From positions 194,666-258,665 of the forward strand of contig NSJX01000036.1 of assembly GCA_002286715.1 (NCBI GenBank): DNA of 64,000 nt. Direction: 5' to 3'. The DNA is from Dentipellis sp. KUC8613. Lineage: Eukaryota; Basidiomycota; Agaricomycetes; Russulales; Hericiaceae. The position numbers and the translations under genes were made by a program. The notes under the pieces were generated by a model. That model did no database searches. It had not been told where the DNA came from and was given only the letters and a program-made list of their open reading frames with translations. Positions 1-13,875 of this stretch are shown piece by piece. Positions within the stretch are counted from its first letter, which is position 1. Each line of letters begins with the position of its first letter.

Positions 1-54
1 GGAAAAGAAAAGAACAAGAAAACCCAGAAATTTCGAAAAAAAGTTTTTGCGCGA

Positions 55-73
55 AGCCGGCTTGGGGCCGGCT
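55..73. repeat. GC-rich perfect inverted repeat at the broken end of EstA
   Basis: A 7-bp perfect inverted repeat (AGCCGGC / GCCGGCT) with a 5-nt spacer lies just beyond the point where homology of EstA to its paralogues stops. Its origin is unknown; it may belong to whatever sequence replaced the 3' part of EstA. Confidence 0.5.
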
Positions 74-132
74 ATACTGAGAATCTCATATTCTGATGCG
101 CGTAGATGTAAACACAAAACGTCGAGACGCAC

Positions 133-951
133 GCAATCCGGCATTGAGGACACCTCCATCTTTGACCTTCTGTCCGCTCAGAAAGCCTGAACAGATGTAA
201 GGCGAAACCCAAAACAGCCTGTTCTGACGGGCTTACCGAACGAGCCGAGCCTGTACTGTATATTAACTGCAACAACGCCGCCTTTGGTCTCCTCAACCAG
301 GTCCTGCATAGGCAACCAAGATGCATTGGCCACCGTATAGCTGACATATGGTCAGCTAACGGAGGCACGGTGACAAAGTAGAAAAATATGCGTACCCTCC
401 ACCATGGATATAAAAGACAACTGGAAGCCGCGATTTCGAGGTAAAATTCTGCGGGACATGCACGCTAGTCCAAGAAAGTCAGCCGGATCCTGGTCCGAGA
501 CAAACGGTTCAAACAAACTTCATGAAAAGGCAATCCTCGTCATTTAGGGTAGGCGTGAAGCCCGGATCGACGTCTCGGCTCCGGAAAGGGCTAGTGAAGC
601 TCTGTCCACCAGCAGCAGGCGCCAACGTCTGCCAGCACTCAGGGGGCTGGGACGTCGCGTTCTGAATTCCGGAGACATTTGCAGGCGGTTGAGGTGCGCG
701 AAATCGCAGTTGACCTGTTCGAGAAGTTCAAGCCTGCCAAAGAACATTAAATAGCGCATATACGTACCAGTAGGAGGTGCGGCATATCGAACGCCAAGGA
801 AGCTGGTCGTTCCGTCGTCCAAGTGCACATTCGACTGGTATGTCGCGTAGCCGAGGTCGACGCACAAAAAGCCCGGTGTAGCGCCAGAGCAGTCCGCATA
901 GACGTGAACACACGCCGCAAGAAGGACTCCGAGAAGCTGAAGTCGCGCCAT
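133..951 (-). pseudogene. EstA: 5' fragment of a secreted type-B carboxylesterase
   Basis: The start at 951 opens a signal peptide (MARLQLLGVLLAACVHVYA), followed by the family block CVDLGYATYQSNVHLDDG and the AAPPTG end of exon 1. Four further exons align with EstH: NATSQPPECWQ, then the oxyanion-hole HGGG near 410, then NIQYRLGSFG, then GGVLNAGL. Coding similarity ends at the donor site near 133, and the exon expected next (VDQ.FALQW) is not found before the window edge. The fragment keeps the substrate-pocket half but lacks nucleophile Ser, Glu and His, so it cannot be an active esterase as it stands. No stop or frameshift is seen inside the retained exons, so the break looks recent. The remainder could lie beyond position 1 behind an insertion. 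The sequence is closest to EstB and EstH in its N-terminus. Confidence 0.8.
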
Positions 952-1888
952 GCTGCAGATAAAATTGCGGGTGCTGCATAGTTGCTCGACGAGTAGAAGA
1001 ATTTATAGAGCGAGCGTGCTTGTGCTAGTGACGGCAAGCGACGGCTCCGCCAAGACGCGGCGGAACCGATGGTGCCGATGCGCAGGTGACTGCTACTGAC
1101 TGGAGTAGAAGTTCGACGCGCGCGTGGACCACGAAGTCCGAGTTTCACGTTGGACAGATTTACGTCCACGTCTCCCCGCAGAGCGCTAGAGGATATCGTA
1201 GCCAAGACGGCCTTGCGTTGCACAACGTGCTATGCTAGTGCGGTTGACGACGGCATCGCATATTGTGTGGTGAACAAGAATGCTTGGTGACACAATCTTC
1301 AGTGATGGGTTTGACTCGTTCTGCGTTCCTTCTAGTGAGTAGCTGAAAGTTTTGTATAGTAGTGCTCTGACTGGTCTACCAGCAAGAGTGCAGGACTTAG
1401 AAAATCACGGCGAAGAATATGGGAACATCACCAGAGCTTGAGACTCACTCAGAAGTGTCTCGTGTCCAACGCAATTACAGCCTCCAGCGTCGACAATGGC
1501 TGTGATGGCAGTCGGAGACAAGGAAAGTTGACGAGAAGGGCCCCGGGCAGGCGCTAACGACTCACAGCAACGTCACGTGCACACGCCTCCGCAATTTGCC
1601 GCTCCCGGGCCGCTCGGCGCCGGTGAGGTCGAGTCAAGGCACCTTCACATTTCAGCGACTTTTGCTACGTTTGACGGTTCTATGCGTCCATCACAAGCTC
1701 GCTCGGCTATATTACGCTTCCACAAACAGACGCCTTCATTGGCAGGAGTATGTAAGAGCGCGCGGAGGTGTCTTCGGTGGACGCGGGCGATGTGCGCGAA
1801 TGTTCAAAGAACGGACAGCAGAGAATAATTAAAAAGAGAGTAAAAGGCGCCACAAAAAGTCCAAGCAAGTCCAACTGCACCTCCCGAA
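952..1888. other. Intergenic EstA/EstB
   Basis: This is the EstA promoter region plus the EstB 3' flank. No coding similarity, RNA gene or repeat was recognised apart from the EstA TATA box. Confidence 0.6.
1001..1007 (-). promoter_or_regulatory. TATA box of EstA
   Basis: TATAAAT on the minus strand, about 50 bp upstream of the EstA start. It matches the position of TATA boxes in the sister genes. Confidence 0.6.
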
Positions 1889-4255
<2,367 letters not shown>

Positions 4256-5626
4256 GTTGGTCGGTCTCACTTGCTGAGCATGCACCTTTATAGAGAAATC
4301 ACGGCTGTAATAACTATGCTATACATTCGGAAGGCCACTAGGTGCGTCTTCTTGATGATCACCGCATACGCAAGACGGTGGCTCGGAGCTCCGGGAGACA
4401 ACATGTGTGATTGAAAGAAGATCGAGTTCTGGTGGGAGGGGTGCAGAATCTGAAAAGAGGTTCGCAGGGGGTTTGCCATGTCATAAGGTAGCATCAGCTG
4501 AAGCGTGCTTCGGCTTGAACCGAACGTTTGTCAGGACAAGGACGCAGAGCACCCATAACTTCCGCTTGAGTGATGAGTTGGGCTTGGAATGAGGCTATTC
4601 AAGGCTGTAAAATGGTGGAAGGAGTGCACACAGAGTGTACATCGACGGTATTGCGTTTTCTCCAAGCGAGCGCAAAACATATATCACTTGGGAGTTTGGG
4701 CGCCAATGCGCCGGGGAAAATTCCGGTCGACTCCGACTCGGCTGGGTCGGCTCACTCTTTCTTCACCATTGACTATTAGCATGCCGACACAAATTGCTAC
4801 ACTGCTCGGCTTGGCTACTGAGTTACTCGTGATCAATCCAAACCGTCTCGGAGCCTGGCAAGACCCAACTGAATATTTTCTTCGACTCGCGGTTCCTCAA
4901 AGCTTCCGAGCCACAGCCTGAGAATAACGGGTGCTTTAGGTCAGGTGAGGCAGGCGGCACGCCATATTATAAGAATAACTGACCTATATGTGCTGCGGCT
5001 GGCATATGCAGGTGTCATTTCGGTAAGATGTTCTCAGCAAAAAGAGTCCAAGTCTCGACCCAAGCCTCTTAGCCCCGACGACTTCGACGGCGCGCGTTAA
5101 ACTTGACGCAATCCAGTAAACGATCTTTCCCTCCCAAATCTCCCCCTATTACACGCGGGCTACCCCGATCTAAGCTGAGTGCCCTGTCCTGAGCCTTCTG
5201 GTGCATTGATTGCCAAGTGTCGCGCATAATCTACGCTTTGCGTACACTGCGGTCTCGTGTACGTAGTTTGGCTGGCTGGGATCGCTGAAAATATGGCCTG
5301 ATGTCGATCCGTAAATATAGTCAAAGACGTCGATTCTTCGAGCGACGGGTCCAAGTCTGCCGAAGCCTCGTGGCGCAAACAGTACCATACTGGTTGCGCA
5401 TGTCAGTAAACAACTCAACACAGCGCTTTAGTACCAGCGCTTTTGCCCAGTATACGTACGTATTCGTTTTGCTCATTACTAGAGTCAGCCACTTTGACCG
5501 TTCACGTGCGCTGATAACCGCCGAAAGCCGTATACGATGTAGCCAGATACCGCAGCATCTGGCATTACTATTAAGTTCCTTCGCCAACTCCCTCTCCTCT
5601 CCTTCGTCCCACCATCATCGTGCAAG
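4256..5626. other. Divergent intergenic region EstB / zinc-finger gene
   Basis: This is a bidirectional promoter region between EstB (minus) and the zinc-finger gene (plus). Several short overlapping open frames are present, but none shows family similarity or a consistent splice pattern. Confidence 0.55.
4286..4292 (-). promoter_or_regulatory. TATA box of EstB
   Basis: TATAAAG on the minus strand, about 31 bp before the preferred EstB start codon. The leader is therefore very short, which supports the 4255 start over 4285. Confidence 0.65.
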
Positions 5627-6530
5627 ATGGTACTCGACCATTACCCGGATTCCATCGAGGATTTCTTCGATCAACCTGAACCTATCTCGCGCCCCACTCC
5701 AGAGGCTTTCAACGTCGACGTCGACAACTCCCTTATAGATCAGGAGTTGTGGCGTTCTTGCTATAATTTACCTATCCCTCCCGTTCTCGATGACTACCGA
5801 CAAGCGTTCTGCGATGGGCCGCTGAGCATGACGACGTCCTCTTATTCGTCGTACGGCGAGGCTCGCACATCCTACGAGCCGTCCCTCGACTACTCGAGCG
5901 CGTACGCACACAATTCGTCTGAAGCCAATCTCCCTGCGGAGTTTGCTCAGATAGCAACGATATGGGATCAATTTTCCGGGGATTGGCGCGCGCAAAATGA
6001 CCTGGGCCGCGAAGCTTCGCCACAATCCTCACCTCTCTTCCCACACATGCCTACTCCCCAAAGCCAATATTCCGACATCAGCACCATGAGCATGGATCCG
6101 CAGCTTGCATTCGACGTCCCGCCGATGGAGGCCCCGCAGGATCTCTCTGCTCCAGCTCAAGTGAGTCAAGTGACGGACCCCGACTCCCGCAAGGTGTATG
6201 TGTGTCATGTCTGTGCTGCAGGTTAGTCCTGTCCAACTGTCCTTGTCTTCTCGTTCAATGACATATCTTTCAGCATTTGACCGCTCTCACAACTGCAAGG
6301 TCCATGTGCTCACGCATACTGGCGAGAAGCCGTATCCTTGCCCTGATTGCGGGAAAGGATTTACGCGGAAGCACGATATGAAACGTCACCGGGAACTGCA
6401 ACGCCGCGGCGGCGGGTGCACTGGTTCTTCTAAACGAACTGTTATTGGCAATCGGAAGGTCGTCAATCCTCGCCGTAGGAGGGGTCGTACCGGAGGGAGC
6501 AGGACCTTCGGAGGCACCGACGTCGACTGA
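5627..6530 (+). CDS. C2H2 zinc-finger protein, putative transcription factor
   Basis: Two exons, 5627-6221 and 6274-6530, are joined by a 52-bp GT-AG intron and give 283 residues. Residues 1-190 form an acidic, Ser/Pro-rich region without recognised domains. The intron splits the first finger (C-x2-C-x12-H-x3-H, ending [16 protein letters not shown]). The second finger has both Cys and the first His (CPDCGKGF...MKRH) but no His at the normal spacing. It is followed by the Gly/Arg-rich RRGGGC and a basic tail (RRRRGR), a likely nuclear signal. The two-finger layout with a TGEKP linker indicates sequence-specific DNA binding. The gene lies between EstB and EstC, so a regulatory link to the esterases is possible but unproven. 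A polyadenylation-like AATAAA lies at 6933. Confidence 0.88.
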
Positions 6531-7417
6531 GTAGTCGCAGAGTGAAGACATAGCAGTCGATGACGTGCGTTCTCTTTTGTTTCGTTGTTTTGTGGATTGT
6601 GCGCGTCCTGCCACCTCATGATCGGTGACCGGGCGTCGCGCTCACGGTTGCCGTGAGGTTGTTGGTCTTCCCCTACACGCCTGGGGATGATCATCTCTTC
6701 ATAGTTTGTGTCCTGTATCATGCCCGTGTTCATTGGCTTTGGACATTGACTCGTCTGTTTCGCCTCGTACTACGTACGGCAGTATGCTCATATGCCACTG
6801 TGTGTCTACTCCTTTGTCTATGCCTACCTATGCTTCCCCTTTCACGTTGTATATCTCGTTTCCTAAATGTCTTTCTATGCTTACCGTATCCCAGACATCG
6901 TACCTGCTATGTTTTTGTACCGAAGTGTTCTCAATAAAGTCTCATGCCCAGTTATCATCACTTCGGATGCCCTCTCGCCAGACCAACCACCCGCCGCGTA
7001 CGGGGGAGACTCTCGGGTGCGATGGCTCCTCTCTGCGTAGCAAACCGCAGCAGTGCGTGTTGCACCTCGAAGAAGTGCATTTCGCCGAGTTTCCCGCGCC
7101 GCAGCACAGAACTGACTGGAGATGAGTTCGATGGGAAAAGTCCTCATACAATCCATTTCCTCTCCGCTCGTCCGGCCTGCGTGCTATTCCTCGATTGGAG
7201 CATGCCCACCTCGTATCACGTCATCAGCGGAGCCGTGGTTGGCGCGTGATGGACGGTGTATAGGTACGAAGCGCATACCAAATGCATTCCAAATCTGGAC
7301 CAACAACGGACCAACAACGAAATACTGACCATATACTTAACTACTCGAAGATAACAAGACAATTGATAATCCCACAAAGCGCAAATCCATCTCGCGAACA
7401 ACGATCCAGTTCACTCC
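6531..7417. other. Convergent 3' region, zinc-finger gene / EstC
   Basis: This holds the 3' flanks of two convergent genes. AATAAA at 6933-6938 probably serves the zinc-finger transcript. Nothing else was recognised. Confidence 0.5.
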
Positions 7418-9793
7418 TCACTGCACGGTCGCCGCAGTGACGCTCGACCAAAACCTGTTTCGGATGCCTGTCAACCGGCGCTCGACTAAGCTGCGTCTTC
7501 ACTCACTGGCAGCGCTGCAGCTGACTTTCGTCGGTTTCAAATACGCGCACGACAGGCTCGGGCTGCGCGTCGTCCGTGCGGTTGAAAAGCATCTCCGACT
7601 GTCCGTCCGAGTAATTTGGCCAGTTCGGCGCGATGGTGGGCTCAGCTTTGGTGTTGGGATCCAGAGACCGCACGACGTTCAAGAAGCCTTGCTGGAAAGC
7701 GGTGATGAAGTCGGAGTTGTTGAAGGTGGGAGGGATTGAGAAGCTAGTATGCCCGATTTTCACGTGAGTGGTTAGCTTCGGCAAATATAACGCCAGTCAG
7801 GCGCAGCACGTACGTGGAGAATTCATAAGAGAGGTCGTCACCGTGAAGGCCGGGAGGGATAGCATATTCGGCCTGAAGTACATAAATTTAGTTACAAGTC
7901 GCAGGAATGAAGTTGAGTGATCTGACTCACCTTCCAAGCGCGCTCACCGAAGGCGGCGATCATGTAGTGGGATGGGCAAACAAAGATAGCTAGAGGACGC
8001 ATCTAATCAATGATCGCGCAGCAGCTTGAGTCGAACTCACATTCAGCCATGACTGTGGATGCCTGATCGGGCACGTCACTGAGTCCAATATTCGAGTACA
8101 ATGACACCGCAGTTTCGATCTGTGCTTGGCTGAGACGAGGGAAGAGCCCTGCCACGTATTCTGCCAAGGTAATGTTCGAAGCAGCAATAGCTTGCGGGGA
8201 AGCAAAGAGCGTGCCCTCATGCGAGTTGGTCGAAACGATAAGCGCTTCCTGTATTAGTTGCAGGGGGTCAGTGAAGCGCACTGATAAAAGAGAACAAGGA
8301 TATCTCATACCCCATTTACGGGCCCGTTTAGGAGCGCTACCGTCGGCCGCTCGCGGATGAAATCGCCGTCGACAACAGGAACGAACGTGTAGACGCCGAG
8401 GAAGTTCGAGGTTGCAATGGCCTGATCGAGATCAGATAAAGCCGTAGCATCTGCCGAGCGCAAGCAGGCCAAAGTATCTGCGGAATTAGTACAGCTGGGG
8501 GCAATATGATGTCGTCAATACGACTTTCTACCTGACAAGACATGAGATGCTCACTTCGCGCCGGCCACAACTGCTGAATAAACCGCCTGGAGAGAACATG
8601 ATCAGCTTATTTGATAGGATATATACGGCAGCAGCTCACTTCGACAACTGTGTCATTATAGTCATACTGTGATGGGAGGAAGGGCGAATTCGCTACGACA
8701 GCACGGAAAAGCGGTGGGTCGGTTTTCCCTCCATGAGCGATCATGTGCTGAATCTCTGAGCCAGCCCCGGCGGACTCTCCATAGAGGGAGACCTTCGTGG
8801 GGTCGCCGCCAAACTTCGAAATCTATCCAAACCGACTCAGATCGAAAATACATAGCCAGAGAGAGCAAGCTTACGTAGGTCTGCACCCACTTCAGGGCGA
8901 ACTCTTGATCAACTGTGAGCAAAAATGACGAGTTAATTCAGTTCGGAACGAAGAGGAAAAAGGCATATGCGCACGTAATCCGGCGTTGAGTGCTCCGCCA
9001 TCTTTTATCTTCTGCCCACCAAGAAACCCTAGACGATATATTCATATATTAGGTCTCGCTGAGTATGATTGATATACTCACCGAATAGTCCGAGGCGATA
9101 TTGGATGTTGACAGAGACGACGCTGAAGTTTGATTCCTTCACAAAATCCTGAGCCGGATATATCGAAACGTTTCCGCCATCATACCTAGATGATGTTCGT
9201 AAGAATGTGTCAACAGATGCTGAGACACGCTTTACCCTCCGCCGTGGATCCAGACGATGACCGGAAGCGGGCCCTGACTGCTCGGAGTGTCCGGAACGTG
9301 CACACTACAAATGCACACTGTGAGCATGCCGCGGATCGGAGCTCGGAGTTTACTTACTTGAGAAAAAGGCAATCTTCATTGCCGGAGCCGTCATCGGCTC
9401 TCTTCGCTAAAGAATGGCCTTCATCCGTGGTGTTCAGAGTCATGCCAAATGAACCGAGCATTGAATGCTGAAGACACCCCTGCGGCTGAGTGGTGGCATT
9501 CTGAACACCTTGCACCGTTGCCGGGAACTGTGGCGCGCTGAACCGCAAGTTTCCTGGCGTTGAATGACTCGAGTGAGTCCATGGAAAATACTTAGAAACG
9601 ATTTCGAGTACGAACCGGTGGGAGGGGCAGCATACCGCACGCCAAGGAAGCTGGTCACCCCTTCGTCCAAGTGGACATTCGACTGATACGTAGCGTAGCC
9701 AAGGTCGACACGCTTGTAGGGCGAATCAACAGCAGCTGCACGTACGCCTGCGACTGCCACGAGAAGAGTCTGTATGAGCTGAAGGCGCGCCAT
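7418..9793 (-). CDS. EstC: secreted type-B carboxylesterase/lipase
   Basis: It starts at 9793 with a signal peptide (MARLQLIQTLLVAVAGVRA) and then RVDLGYATYQSNVHLDEG. The catalytic motifs are YGESAGAG (near 8790), STNSHEGTLF (near 8220) and GLHGDD (near 7850). The C-terminal block FNNSDFITAFQQGF...RSLDPNTKAEPTIAP is conserved with Candida rugosa-type lipases. The final small exon after RCQ encodes FWSSVTAATVQ and the stop at 7418. The N-terminus is intermediate: it lacks the ADCS.A.PGF segment of EstA/B/H and has DEGVTSFLG as in EstD-G, but keeps AAPPTG. Intron positions match the paralogues. It is expected to be an extracellular ester hydrolase of unknown substrate. Confidence 0.9.
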
Positions 9794-12517
9794 GAGGTGC
9801 GAGGCTTGCTGAGAGGTATCGCCAGCAGCTGCAGATTTTATACTGAGAATCTTCCATATGCATAATCCGCTCTTCCGAACTGCCCCAATGGAAGAAAGAT
9901 CCGGGGCAGCCGGGTGACTAGAGTCCCCGCATTAAGATGCGGAGCGCTGGGGTCATCGTAGGACAGACGAGGAATGATTACCTGTGGGCTGTATAATAGA
10001 GTTATATCTTTGGACGGACCCCGACCTTGGCAAGGAGTAAACCTCGGTAATGGAACAGCTCGGGAAGAGTGGCAATGGAGGAGCTGCCTTGCTTCCTATG
10101 CATGATCGAAGGTCCCCTGGGAGATGGGCGCCTCCGGAAGCAAAAAGCGTACTCCACCGCCATGTTTTGTGCTCGACCCGAACTCGCGAGGTTCACATAC
10201 GAGTTCTTCAGCATGTCTAGCAGCGATATGTTATATTGTGCATGGTGCACAGTGAACCGGCCCATGAAGCACCTCACGGGAGAAACGATTGTCGTAGAAC
10301 CAATGATCTTGCGATGATCCTCGTTACATCAATTGATCAGCTGCTGCCTCCGGAAGGGGGGAAGGTTGGGCACATGAAGATTTCAGAATAATAATAGCTC
10401 ACCCTCCGATGGCGTTCTGATATTTCGATTGAAACAAATATATCCCGCATCTTCAATTATACACCCTACAAGTGCCGACGCAGCCATCCACGGGATCATC
10501 ACCTTGCTAACGCCGCGATGGAAAATCTCGTCCCGAATGCGGATAAGCCAAGTGAAACGGAGAAGACAGGTAGCGTCACATACCCGCCAGTGACTTTTGA
10601 GTCTTCCCTTGACTAGGTATTGTGGCACATGCTACGTCCATAGAACAATCTTTGCTGGTTGACGCTCGATGCAGACGGCCTATGTTTACTGAGCGCCTGT
10701 CAGGGCTGTTAGCGCGCGTGTCGTAGCAGCGTCAGTTCTCTGGTGTTGACATCGAATAGTGATGGATGCCGATGGCATCCGGAATGAATCACCTGGGAAT
10801 ATTTGATAGGATTCACAGTCTAGCCATCATATGTGACTGATAGGGCACGAATCACCTCTGAGAATGTTCATATCTACGACGCTATTTCATATCACCCACA
10901 GAAGGCTCAGCTCTTCGAACATGCAACTGTTATAAACACGTTCACTTACTTCCAATATATATGTGGTTCTGCATACGTTCAGTGTCGTAATGCGTGGAGC
11001 AAGTGCACGAAGAGGCCAAGCGAATAGCTAGTATAAGCTGATAAGGCTTACGAGGGGGATTTGTACGATTACTTCTGAGAAAGTCTAACAGCTTTGCAAG
11101 TTCAGACGCGAACAAAGTCGTGACGAGGTATTGCTTACCGCCTGTGTGACATTCTCTCGCGCTCACAAACCCCCGTCCCGCGGCCAGACGATCCCAGAAC
11201 TATGAGCTCACACAATTTCGCGGCCTTGCATATGCATACGGCGTAAGATCGAGGGAGTATATCAGCCACACATTGTCATGAGGTTACAAGGCGCGCTTAC
11301 GATGAAGTTTAGCGGGGATGTGAAGGCATCATATTCGAGTTCTGTTAGAGTCATAAGCGCTGCTAAGATCCGGCCAATTTATGAGACTCCGAAACAACTT
11401 CAGGCTATGATGGAAGTTCTGGGAGCTTGGATAACGTATCGTTGTCCAAGTTAGAAGTTAAGTGCATTCGCTCGAGATATGCGTCTTCGGAGATCCCCGA
11501 TGGCGAGGCACCGAGACCGAATCAACGCCTAGAAGCATTGCACGCGCTGCCAGTCGACATAGAAGTGAAGGCCAAGCATAAAGAAAACAAATGGACTATT
11601 GATGTGTAGTATTCGAGCAATTCTATTACGACCTACTGAAAATCAGCATGGTCATCAGCTCTTCTGCAAACGCCGATAAACGAATCAAGATGGACTTGCG
11701 CTAGAAGGGGACGAGGATGTAAATGTTTCCACGAAAAGCGGTGGAGATTGGCTGGAGGTAACTCAGTTAAAAAGCAACGAAGGTGACTCGTCAAAGAGAT
11801 GCTTGTGTGGCGGTGGCAAGCCAAAGGGAGGTGGCGCAGATTGTGGCGTGGAAAGTCGGAGCCTCATTAGCGCCATAAACCTGGAACGAGGACGAGGACG
11901 ACAACAACGATGAAAATAAAAACTACACAACTCCTCTCCCACCACGATTCCTGATCACTATACCAATGCAAGTATCTCACAATAAATAGGTATCTCAAGT
12001 TATGGAAACACTTCGTCTTTCGCATTAAGAGATGCATTTTCGGGTGAGGGATCGTTCTCGACGGTACGAAAGCAGCAGCTAACAATATCAATCTCACTAC
12101 AGCCTCGCAGTGACTCTCCGGAGACGAAGAGGCATTATAATTGCACAGTGCTTTAAACGACACCCTGAGACGGTTTGCGAGTGGGCCGCGTTCTCATCTG
12201 CACCACAAATACCGGTGGCCCTATAAAGATCACAAATGACCGTGGGTGCTGAGACCGTGGACCTGAAGAGTTCTCGAAGTCACCCATCACATTGAGCCAC
12301 AGTCACATTGACTGCGGTACCTCAAGGCATTCTCTTTGACGAGACCCGCCCGAACACAAAGCACTACTAGACGCTGAAAGAACCGCTAGGCCACGTGATC
12401 GCGTTCGGGCGGCGCGTCAACGCGATATTTTGCGCTTTGTCTCGGAAGCGCTTATAACGCGTCAATTTCGAGCAGTCTCCCTAACCTCTCCCTCTTTCTT
12501 CCCGCCACCATTTAGCA
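9794..12517. other. Gene-poor 2.7-kb intergenic region
   Basis: No open frame here is long, spliced into something recognisable or similar to neighbours. It holds the EstC promoter at the left and the promoter of the duplicated-domain gene at the right. No tRNA, tandem repeat or transposon terminus was recognised. Confidence 0.5.
9835..9842 (-). promoter_or_regulatory. TATA box of EstC
   Basis: TATAAAAT on the minus strand about 45 bp upstream of the EstC start. Confidence 0.6.
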
Positions 12518-13574
12518 ATGCCGCCCCGCTCGAAAAATGCTAGTAACGCTCCGAAAGCAAGCCTCCACCCCAAGGCCGCCATGCCACCTGCTTCCGCACC
12601 CGTACCTGCGCCCACATCGAAAGGTGTCAAACGCGCTGCCGAATCCTCAGACGTCGCCCAAAGCGCGCCGAAGAAGCCGAGAGTCAATCTCGTCGTGCTG
12701 GAGGAGAATGATGAAGAAGAGGACGAGGCGGAGCAAACAGATCCGGAACTCGGTACGGACGAGGACTCTGCTTCGGACTCGGAGAATGGCGAGCTCTCGC
12801 CCTCTATGCAGGTTCGTATTTCGGCTATCCGCCACTGTTTCCTAGACTGTGATATAACCATCCGACTTTTAATTCTCGATGATATAGAGCAAGTTAGAGA
12901 ACCTCAGCTCCATGGTGTCCGGCCTCACGGACACATACTTGAGGATGATCACAAGCGAGCTGCCTGGGTACATGGGCCCGCGCGGCGGAGGCAACGCTAT
13001 GGTCGCCGACTGCATTCTCGGATACCTGGAAAATGAGGCACGAAACGGGAGCAAGTTGAAGGAGGAAAAGGAACTCGTGAAGAGCGTTTACGCGATGTGC
13101 TACGGGGGGTGCGGCTCGGACGAATCTGACTCAGATTCGGACGATGATTCCGAGTCTGACGAAGATGAAGACGGAGATGGCGGGGATGAAGACGAGGTTG
13201 GAGACGAAGGTGAGAGTAAAAGGAAAAACGAAGAAGTTGGGGCAGACGGCATCCCGAAGAAAGTGAAGGTATGCGTTTACTTTCATAGAGTCACAGGAGT
13301 AATGCTGACTGTAACAATCACATTTCAGGCCAGACTCGACGAACTCTCTGCACTAGTAGAGGGGCTCACGAAGAGCTACCTCAAGGACGTCATGAAAGGA
13401 CTTCCGGCATATGGTGGCAGTGGGGGCACGAACGCCATGATGCAGGAGTCGATTGTGGAATACCTTGAGGAGGAAGCTAGGAGCGGGAGTAAATTGATTG
13501 TGGAAGCTCAAGTCATCAAAGAGGTCCACAGAGAATGCTATGGGCCCGGATGTGGTGAGGACTTTGACTACTAG
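12518..13574 (+). CDS. Acidic nuclear-type protein with a duplicated unrecognised domain
   Basis: Three exons (12518-12811, 12888-13268, 13329-13574), all split in phase 0, give 306 residues. Residues 1-97 are Pro/Ala/Ser-rich with basic patches (KRAAES, PKKPR, resembling nuclear localisation signals) and an acidic run. Residues about 99-180 and 226-306 are two copies of one domain. Its shared pattern is L..L..LV.GLT..YL, G.LP.Y.G..G.NAM, YLE.EAR.GSKL and CYG..CG. A long Asp/Glu/Ser stretch separates them (SDESDSDSDDDSESDEDEDG) and ends in the basic SKRKNE. No known fold was recognised. The composition suggests a chromatin or nucleolar protein, but no function is claimed. Confidence 0.82.
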
Positions 13575-13875
13575 ACGCAGGTTCAGCAGACCTTGCCGCC
13601 GAATGCCGGATTCTTCAGATTTATCGTGTATTGTAGAGCATAGTCTCCGTTTGGCTTTAATCTTGATTGTGCGATTATAGATTTTGACTTCTAACAAAGG
13701 CGACTCAGACATATTCGTCAAGTATAACAAACCCTTTATAGGCACGAATACACTATCGTCTACAAGACCCTACATTATACAACACAGCAATGTAACAGCG
13801 AACCAGCGCACCGTCCATCCACCCATCCGTCCACGAAATATTTCAGATGCGTATTGAATTTGCGCAGAGCGCAGC
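13575..13875. other. Convergent 3' region
   Basis: This is the 3' flank shared by two convergent genes. Nothing specific was recognised. Confidence 0.4.

Noticed and set aside
55..80. Hairpin at the left edge as a Helitron 3' terminus
   Set aside because: A hairpin followed by CTGA is present, but the spacing to CTRR is short, the flanking base is G where T is expected, and no Rep/helicase or second end is visible.
5301..5738. Open frame overlapping the start of the zinc-finger gene
   Set aside because: It is in another frame, has no similarity, and overlaps the better supported coding exon.
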